In this document: positions 13,387 to 20,995 of the stretch, one piece after another
Layout: every line of letters begins with the position of its first letter
Numbering within the stretch: position 1 is the first letter of the stretch
Virus record (IMG/VR): IMGVR_UViG_3300020057_000029
Coordinates: 1-64,000 of that record
DNA from: a virus
Direction: 5' to 3' (one strand)
Length of the DNA: 64,000 nucleotides
The notes under the pieces: model-generated
The model's database searches: none
What the model was told of the DNA's origin: nothing
What the model saw: only the letters and a program-made list of their open reading frames with translations
Position numbers and translations under genes: made by a program

Positions 13387-13596
13387 GTGTCAAAAGATAG
13401 TCCTGTACCCGTTGTCCCCAAAAACACCAAAACTTTGAAACATGACACTGAAATTACATTGCCCGATGGTGTACATCTGAAGATAGACTGGAATAATTCC
13501 GCTCTTACTATTAAGCTGAATGGTCGTGTAATTGATGTTTCATCCAAATCCACCCGCGTTGTTGTTGGTCGAAATCCAGAAGCTACAGATTCGTAG
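13387..13596 (+). CDS. Small beta-rich hypothetical protein, 69 aa
   Basis: GTG start at 13387 after GAAGGAAAATAA. Successive strands (EITLPDGVHLKIDW, ALTIKLNGRVIDVSS, TRVVVGR) suggest a beta-sandwich or barrel. No family is recognised. It precedes the ribonucleotide reductase gene by 55 bases. Confidence 0.62.
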   Translation: MSKDSPVPVVPKNTKTLKHDTEITLPDGVHLKIDWNNSALTIKLNGRVIDVSSKSTRVVVGRNPEATDS

Positions 13597-13651
13597 CCCT
13601 CTTTTCGTCAAAAATACTATAGATTTATCCTAATTCTTCTTTGGAGCCCAA

Positions 13652-15277
13652 ATGAAAAGCGCTTACGATGTTTTCACAAACAAATATTCTTATGACACCT
13701 TCCTTCAAAAATATTCTAAGGATGGAGTAGAAACCTGGGCCGATACGGCCAAAAGAGTTGTAGAATCGGTATGTGCCCAACTCGTAGACAACAAGACTAG
13801 AGAGAAAATCTATCAGCTTATTCTAGAGCGCAAATTCATTCCAGGCGGTCGTTATTTATATGCTGCTGGTCGAGAATTTCACCAAGTAAACAATTGTTTT
13901 CTCTTCCGCCCAGAGGACAGTCGCGAGTCATGGGCCGAACTCCAGTCAAAAGGCTGTACATCCCTGATGACAGGCGGTGGCATTGGCGCTGAGTATTCTA
14001 AAATCCGTGAAGAAGGTGCTATCATTCGTCGCACTGGCGGAAGATCAACTGGTCCAATAGCTCTAATGAATATGGTAAACGAGTCTGGACGATATATCAT
14101 GCAGGGTGGCCAGCGCAGATCGGCTATTTGGGCAGGCTTGAATTGGTCACATCCAGATATTTTAAAGTTTATGGTCATGAAAAACTACTCACCAGCATTA
14201 AAAGCCGCCAAAAAAGCCGATTTAACCTTTCCCTTGCCAATGGAGCTCACCAACATTTCTGTGGTTTATGACACAGAATTTTTTATTGCAATTGAGAATG
14301 TAGATCATCCAAAACATCAATTGGCTTTAAAAGTGTATCTGCAGAACTGTTTTCAGGCCTTTTCGACTGCAGAGCCAGGTATGAGTTTTAATTTCCGTAA
14401 GGACAATGAGAACCTTCGTAATGCCTGCACTGAAGTCGTAAGTGAAGATGACTCTGACAAATGCAATCTTGGGACAGTATGGATGAATCGCTGTAAAACC
14501 AAAGTGGAATTTGCTGAAGCATGTAAATATGGGACAATTTTCTTGCTTTGTGGCGGAATTTACAGCCATGTACCTACTGAAAAAATTCGTGAAGTCGGCC
14601 TTAGAAACAACCGCATTGGTTTGGGCCTTGGCGGTATTCATGAATGGCTCATGATTCGTGGATCTGAATATGAAGCCACTCCAGAGCTACACAAATGGCT
14701 CTCGATTTACGAACAAGAAAGCGATTCAGCCGCATTTGTTGGCGCAAAGCAGCTAGGAGTATCAGTTCCTAAAGGCGTCCGTGCCATTGCCCCCACAGGC
14801 ACTATTGGCATTATTGCAGAAACCACTACCGGCATAGAGCCTTTGTTCTGTAAGGCCTACAAGCGCAGGTATTTCAAAGATGGTAGGTGGCTACACCAGT
14901 TCGTAGTAGATGGATCAGTTAAACGCCTAATGGACATGGGTGTTAAATTAGAAAACATTAAAGATTCTTATGATTTGACGTTCAAGCAAAGAGTGAAATT
15001 CCAAGCAGATGTTCAGAATCATGTAGATATGCCTATCTCTTCGACATGTAACATGCCACCGTGGGGTTCTGAATCAAATAATGAAAGTAATTATGAGAAG
15101 AATGCTAACATGCTTCTTAAATATGCTAAACGATTGCGTGGATTTACAGTGTATCCAGACGGATGCAGAGATGGTCAACCTCTGACCAGGGTTGATCTAA
15201 AAGAAGCCCTAGAGTCCGAAGGCAAGGTGTTTGAAGAAAACGAAAACAACTGTGTTAACGGAGTTTGTGGATTATAG
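13652..15277 (+). CDS. nrdJ: B12-dependent (class II) ribonucleotide reductase, 541 aa
   Basis: It reduces ribonucleotides to deoxyribonucleotides using adenosylcobalamin to form the active thiyl radical. Active-site elements: C82 (NNCFLF) and C271 (CNLG) as the reducing disulfide pair; the N-x-C-x-E signature N257-C259-E261 (NACTEV) with the radical cysteine; the substrate-phosphate loop PTGTIG at 381-386; and a C-terminal redox pair C534/C539 (CVNGVC). There is no ATP-cone domain and no NrdB gene nearby, consistent with a class II enzyme. The start at 13652 follows TGGAGC. It is part of dNTP supply with ThyX and dUTPase. Confidence 0.9.
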   Translation: MKSAYDVFTNKYSYDTFLQKYSKDGVETWADTAKRVVESVCAQLVDNKTREKIYQLILERKFIPGGRYLYAAGREFHQVNNCFLFRPEDSRESWAELQSKGCTSLMTGGGIGAEYSKIREEGAIIRRTGGRSTGPIALMNMVNESGRYIMQGGQRRSAIWAGLNWSHPDILKFMVMKNYSPALKAAKKADLTFPLPMELTNISVVYDTEFFIAIENVDHPKHQLALKVYLQNCFQAFSTAEPGMSFNFRKDNENLRNACTEVVSEDDSDKCNLGTVWMNRCKTKVEFAEACKYGTIFLLCGGIYSHVPTEKIREVGLRNNRIGLGLGGIHEWLMIRGSEYEATPELHKWLSIYEQESDSAAFVGAKQLGVSVPKGVRAIAPTGTIGIIAETTTGIEPLFCKAYKRRYFKDGRWLHQFVVDGSVKRLMDMGVKLENIKDSYDLTFKQRVKFQADVQNHVDMPISSTCNMPPWGSESNNESNYEKNANMLLKYAKRLRGFTVYPDGCRDGQPLTRVDLKEALESEGKVFEENENNCVNGVCGL

Positions 15278-15304
15278 TGGTTGACTAAAGAAGAGTGATT
15301 TGAT

Positions 15305-15664
15305 ATGATTGAATTCATGTTCTACCAATTATTTATAATATCTCTATGTTCAGGAACCTCAGGCAATTATAATCAAGCCTGTAACAAAACTGTTGAAGCC
15401 ACCTCTATCACTGTGGGCGTAAACCAATTTGAGAATCAGATTACTCAATATGGAAATGAAAAAGGCCAACGCATTTTTGGCAAAGAAGCCTGGAACACAA
15501 CTGGATTTATTGGCGGTATAACCTATCAGAGTGTGGTTAAGAAAAGTGTGGCCTATAAGATTAAGACTAAAAAAGAGTTTATCGGTGCTGATTTTGTCAA
15601 GCCCCAACTTGACTATAAAGATGGTCAACGCGGTGCTTCCATGTCTTTAGGATGGTCCTGGTGA
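15305..15664 (+). CDS. Possible secreted protein, about 115-119 aa
   Basis: Candidate starts are ATG 15305 (AAGAAGAG upstream) and ATG 15317. From the second, the N-terminus MFYQLFIISLCSGTSG looks like a short signal peptide. The rest is polar and beta-rich, with two cysteines. The ending MSLGWSW is typical of outer-membrane or periplasmic beta proteins, but the protein is too short for a barrel. It overlaps the next gene as GTGA. No family is recognised. Confidence 0.62.
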   Translation: MIEFMFYQLFIISLCSGTSGNYNQACNKTVEATSITVGVNQFENQITQYGNEKGQRIFGKEAWNTTGFIGGITYQSVVKKSVAYKIKTKKEFIGADFVKPQLDYKDGQRGASMSLGWSW

Positions 15665-15909
15665 GGCTTCCAGAATATTCTCTCAAAAAAGGCATCCAGG
15701 TAAAAGATCCGTCTACCCCTCACGGTGATCCTGTGGAATTCCCTTCTGGCACTCTAGTATTTCCATTTTGGAACGAAACCTTGCTTCCAGAACATGTTTA
15801 CGAACAGCTCAAAGAGGCAACTCGTTATGGTAAAGAAAAGCTAATTATGTGTTTGATAGGGCGTACTTGGATTCCACTTCCAAAGCAAGTTATCAGGGAT
15901 AACCGATGA
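15661..15909 (+). CDS. Small hypothetical protein, 82 aa
   Basis: GTG 15661 is preferred because it overlaps the previous TGA as GTGA and has AGGATGG upstream. It is a compact beta-rich protein (SLKKGIQVKDPSTPHGDPVE; TLVFPFWNETLLPEHVYEQL). Its stop overlaps the RNA ligase start as ATGA. I cannot name a family. Confidence 0.65.
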   Translation: MRLPEYSLKKGIQVKDPSTPHGDPVEFPSGTLVFPFWNETLLPEHVYEQLKEATRYGKEKLIMCLIGRTWIPLPKQVIRDNR

Positions 15910-16661
15910 GTATCAAATATGACATCCAAGAATTTGAAAATCTTGTAAAAGAAGGCTACCTGAGAAGCTCTACTAAAGGGGGTTTGATCCTTTTTGACTA
16001 TACCGACAAAACCGCTTTCGAGCGCAACTGGAGTCAATTTACCAAGATCTCGCGCGGTTTGATTCTAGAAGCTGATACAGGGTTGCTTGTAGCAAAACCA
16101 TTTCCCAAATTTTTCAACCTGGGCGAGACGGAAGAGACATCTATAGATAGGCTTCCTATGCAACAGGGCTACAAATCATTTGAGAAGGTGGATGGCTCTT
16201 TAGGTATCATCTTCAATTATCAAGGCTACTGGAACATATCTACTCGCGATAGCTTCTATTCTGACCAAGCCGGTGTAGCTCAAATCATGCTTAAGCAATA
16301 CAATATGATGTCGATCCCAGACAGCATCACGCTTTTGGTTGAAATTATCTATCCAGAAAACAAGATTGTGGTAGACTGCAGGGGTCAAAAGAAGCTCGTG
16401 TTTCTTGGTGCCTTTGACCGTGAAACGGGTGAAGAGGTTCCTCCAGAGCAAGCTGAAAAGTATGCTAGTTTAATGTTTATGGAGTGCGCTAAAAAATATG
16501 ACCTTACCATTGAGCAGATGATCGTCCTGCAAAAGACCCTTTCTGAGGATGATGAAGGTTTTGTGGTGCGTTTCAACAATGGTTTGCGCGTGAAGATCAA
16601 AGGTGAAGAATATCTCAGAATTGCCAAGATAATTTCTCAAATGTCTCTAGTTTCTTTTTAG
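15906..16661 (+). CDS. RNA ligase, T4 Rnl1-like, 251 aa
   Basis: Covalent nucleotidyltransferase fold: motif I KVDGSL with the AMP-accepting K94, RG (residues 50-51, ISRGLIL) upstream as in Rnl1 enzymes, motif IV EGFVVRF, and motif V RVKIKGEEY near the C-terminus. The ATP-dependent enzyme seals RNA 5'-phosphate to 3'-OH ends. In T4 this repairs host tRNA cut by anticodon nucleases. The length is short compared with T4 Rnl1 (374 aa), so the C-terminal tRNA-specificity domain is probably absent. It overlaps its upstream neighbour as ATGA. Confidence 0.9.
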   Translation: MSIKYDIQEFENLVKEGYLRSSTKGGLILFDYTDKTAFERNWSQFTKISRGLILEADTGLLVAKPFPKFFNLGETEETSIDRLPMQQGYKSFEKVDGSLGIIFNYQGYWNISTRDSFYSDQAGVAQIMLKQYNMMSIPDSITLLVEIIYPENKIVVDCRGQKKLVFLGAFDRETGEEVPPEQAEKYASLMFMECAKKYDLTIEQMIVLQKTLSEDDEGFVVRFNNGLRVKIKGEEYLRIAKIISQMSLVSF

Positions 16662-16667
16662 GAATCC

Positions 16668-16742
16668 ATGAAAGATAAGACGTTAAAGCTACAAAAACCT
16701 ATTTGTGAAGTGATTATTAGGAGTTACAATGTTGCACGGTGA
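16668..16742 (+). CDS. Possible very small protein, 24 aa
   Basis: Open frame from ATG 16668 (AGGA four bases upstream) reading MKDKTLKLQKPICEVIIRSY plus four residues, overlapping the next gene start by 14 bases. It fills the gap after the RNA ligase. Support is only the ribosome-site-like sequence and the overlap style; it may be non-coding. Confidence 0.3.
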   Translation: MKDKTLKLQKPICEVIIRSYNVAR

Positions 16743-17058
16743 TGTTCCAGAAGGTGACAAGAAGACCGCTGAAGCCTTGAGAAAGATGGAAATTGACATG
16801 GAAGAACAGGCTACCCTTTCTCCACAATATACAGCACAGGCCTTTGTATGTTTAGCTCACGACTGGTACGAAATGGGCTCTGAAGAGGAAGGCCACAGAC
16901 TGCTTAAAAAGGCCGATATCGTCTGTCCAGAATATTTTAGAAAACATATGCAATCTCATACTTTGGAAAATTCAGCATTTGAGCTATTAGTGAACAGACT
17001 GTTCGCAATGTTGGGCTGGCAGTTACTTGACAGTCTTAAGGATAAAAACAATGTGTGA
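16729..17058 (+). CDS. Hypothetical protein, 109 aa
   Basis: ATG 16729 follows TTAGGAGTTAC. Helical, with the phrase FVCLAHDWYEMGSEEEGHRLLKKADIVCPEYF, which resembles a single tetratricopeptide-like helix pair. Its ending is overlapped by the next gene. Function is unknown. Confidence 0.7.
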   Translation: MLHGDVPEGDKKTAEALRKMEIDMEEQATLSPQYTAQAFVCLAHDWYEMGSEEEGHRLLKKADIVCPEYFRKHMQSHTLENSAFELLVNRLFAMLGWQLLDSLKDKNNV

Positions 17059-17275
17059 TATTTGCACTAGATGGAAGAAACGCGAAATTAATGGTAAAGA
17101 AGCTATGGTTTTGATCGGAACCGCTTTAAAAACTGCCGAAAAAGTCAGCAAGGAACACTTGACAAAGCTGGCCTCTAAAATACTAGACGATGAAGTTCCT
17201 TTTAGTCACACTGATCCACAAGCAGAACGAGCCTTCTGGCACAGGACTCATAGGAGAGAAAATGAAGAAAGCTAG
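17051..17275 (+). CDS. Small hypothetical protein, 74 aa
   Basis: ATG 17051 (MCDICTRWKKREING) is chosen because AAGGA lies eight bases upstream and it overlaps the previous gene by eight bases. A CxxC pair sits at residues 2-5; no second pair is evident. The middle is helical (AMVLIGTALKTAEKVSKEHLTK). No family is recognised. Confidence 0.66.
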   Translation: MCDICTRWKKREINGKEAMVLIGTALKTAEKVSKEHLTKLASKILDDEVPFSHTDPQAERAFWHRTHRRENEES

Positions 17276-17417
17276 CCCTAAGACCGTGATTTGCTTGACG
17301 GTAATCTATGTTGGATTTGCGCTCGTCACAGGTTACAATATTTATGAGGGGTGTGAAAAACCTTACTATGAAATGAGCAAAATATCTTATGGAAATTTTA
17401 AAATTCCCAAACCCTAG
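17262..17417 (+). CDS. Small single-pass membrane protein, 51 aa
   Basis: ATG 17262 follows AGGAGAGAAA. Basic N-terminus (MKKASPKT), then a transmembrane helix (VICLTVIYVGFALVTGYNIY), then a short polar tail with one cysteine. It overlaps the peptide deformylase start by 29 bases. No family is recognised. Confidence 0.64.
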   Translation: MKKASPKTVICLTVIYVGFALVTGYNIYEGCEKPYYEMSKISYGNFKIPKP

Positions 17418-17877
17418 CCTGTCTGTTGTCTGCAGCAAGGTAACGGTCTTTGGACCTGAACTTAAGATTATATTACGGTCAATGTGGGACACTTTAAAGG
17501 CTACCAAAGGGATCGGACTGGCCGCAAATCAAGTTGGTCTTAAATATCGCATATTTGTAATGGAAGGTCCAGACAAAGAACAGTTGTTTTTTATCAATCC
17601 TGTGATATCATCCAGTTCCCTAAAAATAAGCTCTTTAAAAGAAGGGTGTCTTTCTGCTCCAGGCGAGATTATATGTACCGGAACACGCTGGGATTCGGTA
17701 TCGATTAGATTTCAAGACGAAAAAGGCCAAGAATGCACTAAAGTTTTTAAGGGGATTCACGCTGTTTGCGTACAGCATGAGATCGAACATTTAAATGGTA
17801 AAAATTTTATGAGTTCTAAGTATATCCCAAGAGAACGTAGGAAATATTTGGTCAAAAAATGGGGCCTTAAAAAGTGA
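17389..17877 (+). CDS. def: Peptide deformylase, 162 aa
   Basis: It removes the N-formyl group from nascent proteins. All three signature motifs are present: GIGLAANQ (residues 41-48), EGCLS (E85-S89, metal-binding C87) and HEIEH (H130, E131, H134). Length is close to bacterial enzymes (about 170), slightly short at the C-terminus like other phage deformylases. In cyanophages such genes are thought to keep host proteins processed during infection; the role here is inferred. The start at 17389 has a weak ribosome site and may depend on coupling from the 17262 gene. Confidence 0.95.
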   Translation: MEILKFPNPSLSVVCSKVTVFGPELKIILRSMWDTLKATKGIGLAANQVGLKYRIFVMEGPDKEQLFFINPVISSSSLKISSLKEGCLSAPGEIICTGTRWDSVSIRFQDEKGQECTKVFKGIHAVCVQHEIEHLNGKNFMSSKYIPRERRKYLVKKWGLKK

Positions 17878-18032
17878 AAAAGATTTTTAGAGAAACCAAA
17901 AAGACATTTAAAAAACTTCCAGTGCTCATATGGGCAGTTGCCATCGTTGTGCCTGGTGGTTTTTTAGCAATTGGGGTTTATGCGGCAACTAAAATTTACT
18001 TAAACAGAAGAAAAAATGGCAAAAAAGAATAA
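17874..18032 (+). CDS. Small membrane protein, 52 aa
   Basis: GTG 17874 overlaps the deformylase stop as GTGA. The basic N-terminus MKKIFRETKKTFKKLP is followed by a transmembrane helix (VLIWAVAIVVPGGFLAIGVY) and a basic tail (NRRKNGKKE). No family is recognised. Confidence 0.6.
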   Translation: MKKIFRETKKTFKKLPVLIWAVAIVVPGGFLAIGVYAATKIYLNRRKNGKKE

Positions 18033-18049
18033 ATTAATTGCCATTTTTC
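18010..18049 (+). terminator. Possible terminator hairpin
   Basis: GAAAAAATGGC pairs with GCCATTTTTC across a 19-base loop and ends in five T. It overlaps the end of the 17874 gene and the start of the tiny 18016 gene, so it may be an attenuator or simply coding sequence with a chance dyad. Confidence 0.3.
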
Positions 18050-18099
18050 GTTATGAGGCTATAGAGATGAGAGAATACGAAGACTGTGACGGATTTTAA
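18016..18099 (+). CDS. Possible very small protein, 27 aa
   Basis: ATG 18016 has AGAAGA upstream. The frame reads MAKKNKLIAIFRYEAIEMRE plus seven residues, and its TAA overlaps the next ATG (TAATG). This junction style is the same as in neighbouring genes. It overlaps the end of the 17874 gene by 17 bases. Length alone makes it uncertain. Confidence 0.4.
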   Translation: MAKKNKLIAIFRYEAIEMREYEDCDGF

Positions 18100-18320
18100 T
18101 GAAAACTTTAAAAACTAAACTCAGCAATCCTGACGCTATTCGTAAAGCTGTAGCCAAACTACTAGATGATTCTGCTAAAGCCGCTCAGTTCAACGATATG
18201 GTTTTTCGATCCGTTGATTTAAACGCTAAGAATGTTGGTAATTTTAACAGCAAAGATCTGGCCGTTCTTCAGGTTTGCGATCTTGCTAAAATGTACGGTA
18301 TAGCCGTGGAGTGTGTATGA
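18099..18320 (+). CDS. Small hypothetical protein, 73 aa
   Basis: ATG 18099 at a TAATG junction. Mostly helical (DAIRKAVAKLLDDSAKAAQF; DLAVLQVCDLAKMYGIAVECV). It overlaps the thyX start as ATGA. No family is recognised. Confidence 0.64.
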   Translation: MKTLKTKLSNPDAIRKAVAKLLDDSAKAAQFNDMVFRSVDLNAKNVGNFNSKDLAVLQVCDLAKMYGIAVECV

Positions 18321-19216
18321 TCGAAGTCAAAATCGTAGCTGATTCTATGTCCAAGGCCGGTAAGCGCATAACAACCTTTGTTCTTACCTACCCTCGCTTT
18401 ATCCATGCTGAATTTATGACGCACAGAGTTTTGTCTCGTAATGCATCAAGCTCCCGCGCTATACCTGTAAAGAAACAAATTGCAATGGTTCGTTCTAACA
18501 TGGTGATACCGATTCATATCGGCGCAAACAGACCTGGTATGCAAGCAAAAGAAGAAGTGTCTGCTTTAAAAAAGAAAGCTGCCGTATTCATATGGAAGGC
18601 TTTAGGACATACCGCTTGTATTGCAGCTTCTATTTTGGACCGACTTGGGGTTCATAAACAGGTCGCCAATCGCGTGCTGGAGCCCTGGAATCATATTACC
18701 GTTGTAGTAACAGCTACAGAGTGGGATAATTTTTTTGCTCTGCGTGTTCACCCAGACGCTCAGCCTGAGATCCACGCTCTTGCTGCTAAGATGTATGATC
18801 TCTATTCTTCAATTGATATTAAAACCGTAAACCCTGGATATTGGCACCTTCCCTTTATGGACAAGGAATCTCTGGCTGAATGCAGTATTTTGTACGGGGT
18901 GTCCTGTGTAGCAGACGAAGAAGAAGCGATGACCCTTGCGATTAAGCGTTCAGTGGCCCGTTGCGCTCGCGTATCCTATATGAACCACGATGGGACCAAG
19001 TCTACTATTCAGCAGGATCTCGACCTGTATCAGCGTCTTTTGGGTAACACTCCAATTCACGCATCTCCATCTGAGCATCAGGCTATGGCGATGTTCGAGC
19101 CAGATTTTCAATCAGGGAATTTTCGTGGCTGGATGCAATACAGGAAGACTATTCCTAACGAAAATATTGACAAATACGAAATAAAAACATTGCTCGAAAA
19201 AGGTTGCCCTGGCTAG
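18317..19216 (+). CDS. thyX: FAD-dependent thymidylate synthase, 299 aa
   Basis: It methylates dUMP to dTMP using methylenetetrahydrofolate and FAD. The ThyX signature is visible at residues 36-47: HRVLSRNASSSR (RHRxxSxNxxSxR type). ATG 18317 is used rather than the upstream GTG because it overlaps the preceding TGA as ATGA and has GGAG upstream. Length is at the long end for the family, as in other large-phage ThyX proteins. It works with the dUTPase (21254), which makes dUMP, and with the class II reductase (13652). Confidence 0.93.
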   Translation: MIEVKIVADSMSKAGKRITTFVLTYPRFIHAEFMTHRVLSRNASSSRAIPVKKQIAMVRSNMVIPIHIGANRPGMQAKEEVSALKKKAAVFIWKALGHTACIAASILDRLGVHKQVANRVLEPWNHITVVVTATEWDNFFALRVHPDAQPEIHALAAKMYDLYSSIDIKTVNPGYWHLPFMDKESLAECSILYGVSCVADEEEAMTLAIKRSVARCARVSYMNHDGTKSTIQQDLDLYQRLLGNTPIHASPSEHQAMAMFEPDFQSGNFRGWMQYRKTIPNENIDKYEIKTLLEKGCPG

Positions 19217-19261
19217 TTTTATCGACTATTCTAACCTTGTAGGTACAATCAGGAGTAACAA

Positions 19262-19552
19262 ATGAGATTAGATATTGGGTTATATAAAGGTAGCAAGAAA
19301 ATAGCGCAGGATTGGTACAAGAGAGAGGGTCATAAAAATCCCAAAGACGCCATTTCAGCAATATCTATGTTGACCGGCGTTCCCTGTATTGTATCTGCTT
19401 ATTGGATTGGCGAGATTGACAACTATCCTGCTCATGTGATAAAATCAATGAAAGGACTAATCAAGTTTTATGGTTACACTTCTGTCGAAAATCCCACTCC
19501 TGGCGCTCCTCCTTTTGAGCAGTTGCTCCAGCACTCTACCGAATCCGAATAG
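19262..19552 (+). CDS. Hypothetical protein, 96 aa
   Basis: ATG 19262 follows AGGAGTAACA. Alpha-beta protein with the phrase YKGSKKIAQDWYKREGHKNP followed by helices. There is no signal or membrane segment. Its last 28 codons are overlapped in another frame by a lipoprotein gene (19470). No family is recognised. Confidence 0.68.
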   Translation: MRLDIGLYKGSKKIAQDWYKREGHKNPKDAISAISMLTGVPCIVSAYWIGEIDNYPAHVIKSMKGLIKFYGYTSVENPTPGAPPFEQLLQHSTESE

Positions 19553-19661
19553 TTTCTGCGGCAAGCCTATGGTTCGCAAAATCTACCGCAGTGTCCTTTA
19601 TAGCCCTGATATTAAAGAAGAAACAGAAGTCACTGTAACCTGCCCAATCGCTATTTGGTAG
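19470..19661 (+). CDS. Small lipoprotein overlapping 19262, 63 aa
   Basis: The signal peptide MVTLLSKIPLLALLLLSSC has a clean lipobox (LLSSC, lipidated C19), with serines after the cysteine that favour outer-membrane sorting. The mature part is about 45 residues with two more cysteines. It begins inside the 19262 frame and runs 109 bases past its stop. An overlapping lipoprotein is the arrangement of Rz/Rz1 spanin pairs, but the 19262 product lacks the membrane anchor and coiled coil of an Rz, so spanin function is not claimed. The ribosome site is weak (AGGA, 12 bases upstream). Confidence 0.55.
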   Translation: MVTLLSKIPLLALLLLSSCSSTLPNPNSFCGKPMVRKIYRSVLYSPDIKEETEVTVTCPIAIW

Positions 19662-19717
19662 TGATTTCGGCTATATACCAATAATGTAGACCATATTTGC
19701 AATTTTCTGAATATGAT

Positions 19718-19751
19718 TTGCATTGCCGATAAAACTAGTTTACTCTATATC
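19718..19751 (+). promoter_or_regulatory. Promoter-like sequence upstream of the Rrf2-like gene
   Basis: Two overlapping matches: TTGCAT (19718) with a 17-base spacer to TACTCT (19741), and TTGCCG (19723) with a 17-base spacer to TATATC (19746). The region 19662-19777 is AT-rich and lacks a gene. Predicted transcription starts about 20 bases before the AAGGAG ribosome site. Confidence 0.5.
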
Positions 19752-19777
19752 TAGATACTAAATTTAAGGAGAAATCA

Positions 19778-20113
19778 ATGAAACTCACTCGCAAACTCGA
19801 AATTGGAATCAACGCGGTCAATATTCTCAAGACGAAAACTGGTCCTACCAGAGTGGTAGATATGACTGTTGACGTTGGAACCACTGTAAACTTCCTAGAA
19901 CAGATTATGCGCAATCTGCGTGAAGCTGGCATTGTAAGCGTAAAACGCGGTCCTGGCGGCGGCTATATCCTAAACAAGGGGTCTATTGTTACTGCTATGA
20001 CGGTGGCCAATGCAATTGGTGAAGACCTTGGAAGTCTTCAGCTCGATGAAGTGACACCAGTAGGTCGTCTTCGTACTGCTGTTGTAAACGCGTTTTTGAA
20101 CACTTCTATCTAG
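19778..20113 (+). CDS. Rrf2-like winged-helix regulator, 111 aa
   Basis: ATG 19778 follows TTAAGGAGAAATC. The winged-helix core matches Rrf2 proteins: LEIGINAVNIL at the first helix, VNFLEQIMRNLREAGIV for the recognition region, and the family signature VKRGPGGGYIL (55-65) in the wing. The Fe-S cysteines of IscR and NsrR are absent, so DNA binding would not depend on a cluster. The first gene after a promoter region, it may regulate itself or the nearby operon (inferred). Confidence 0.82.
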   Translation: MKLTRKLEIGINAVNILKTKTGPTRVVDMTVDVGTTVNFLEQIMRNLREAGIVSVKRGPGGGYILNKGSIVTAMTVANAIGEDLGSLQLDEVTPVGRLRTAVVNAFLNTSI

Positions 20114-20121
20114 AGGTTGCC

Positions 20122-20985
20122 ATGGAATTCAAATCCTTTCCCGAGATTAAAAAGCTTAGTTCCGTCAAATTTTCTATCACCCAGAAAATCCACGGCTCTA
20201 ATGCCCAAATTATGATCGTACCATTGGACCCAGAAATTGCGATTTTTAGAAAATCCAATAAAGACGTGGGTATTGTTGAACTAAATGGTCAATACTTTGA
20301 TTTTCGCTGCGGCTCACGCACTAGATGGATTGTTCCTGGCGACGACAATTATGGTTTTGCTGCATTCGCATATGCCAATAAAGAAGCGTTTGTAGAGAAG
20401 CTTGGTCCTGGTCAGCATTTTGGCGAATGGGCTGGTCTAGGGATTAATTCCGGCGAAGGGCTTAAGGAAAAGTTTTTTATTCTGTTTGATTATTGGCGAT
20501 ACGACCCTGCGATCCTTCCTCCCCAGACCGTCCTGGTACCGGTTCTCTACAAAGGAAAATTCGATCTTGGTCAAGTGAAAATTGCGATGGATGATCTAAA
20601 GACCAATGGCTCCAAATTAGCCCTAGGGTTTATGCACCCTGAGGGAGTCGTAGTGCAGATTATAGGCTCTCGTTACAAAGAAGTCTTTACGGCAGAAGAG
20701 ACTCAGTGGACCAAATCAAGAGGCGACAAAGCGCCTAAAGAAAAAGGCCCTGACTATTCCCACCTGCTTCAACCTATTAGACTAGAGAAACTTTTGTCTA
20801 AGGATGAACGCTATGTTGTGGAATATCCCGCTTCTCTAAAACAGATCGCTTTTGATTATTTTGATGACCTCGTAAAAGAAGGTCAGATTGTAGGAACTGA
20901 GCAAGAGCTTATGAGTATCAAGAGGCAATCTCTTAGCTGGATCTTTAGCTTCATCAAAAGCATCTTCAAAGAAAAGAATCTATAA
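20122..20985 (+). CDS. RNA ligase, Rnl2-like, 287 aa
   Basis: ATP-dependent nucleotidyltransferase: motif I QKIHGSN with the AMP-accepting K22 (Rnl2 enzymes have EKIHGTN), a following RCGSRTRWI segment (motif Ia/II region), motif III FGEWAG, motif IV PEGVVVQ, and motif V-like RYKEVF. Rnl2 enzymes seal nicks in duplex RNA or RNA/DNA hybrids. The gene lies eight bases after the Rrf2-like gene, so the two are probably one transcript. It is the second RNA ligase in the window and only distantly related to the first. Confidence 0.85.
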   Translation: MEFKSFPEIKKLSSVKFSITQKIHGSNAQIMIVPLDPEIAIFRKSNKDVGIVELNGQYFDFRCGSRTRWIVPGDDNYGFAAFAYANKEAFVEKLGPGQHFGEWAGLGINSGEGLKEKFFILFDYWRYDPAILPPQTVLVPVLYKGKFDLGQVKIAMDDLKTNGSKLALGFMHPEGVVVQIIGSRYKEVFTAEETQWTKSRGDKAPKEKGPDYSHLLQPIRLEKLLSKDERYVVEYPASLKQIAFDYFDDLVKEGQIVGTEQELMSIKRQSLSWIFSFIKSIFKEKNL

Positions 20986-20995
20986 CCTGGACGCG

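Noticed and set aside
15276-15308. TTGACT with 17-base spacer to TATGAT before the 15305 gene
   Set aside because: The -10 would overlap the start codon and transcription would begin at or after the ATG; AAGAAGAG already serves as a ribosome site. Left as a chance match.
19233-19255. TCGACT and TACAAT upstream of the 19262 gene
   Set aside because: The spacer is 16 and the predicted transcription start would fall in the ribosome site, so it is not called as a promoter.
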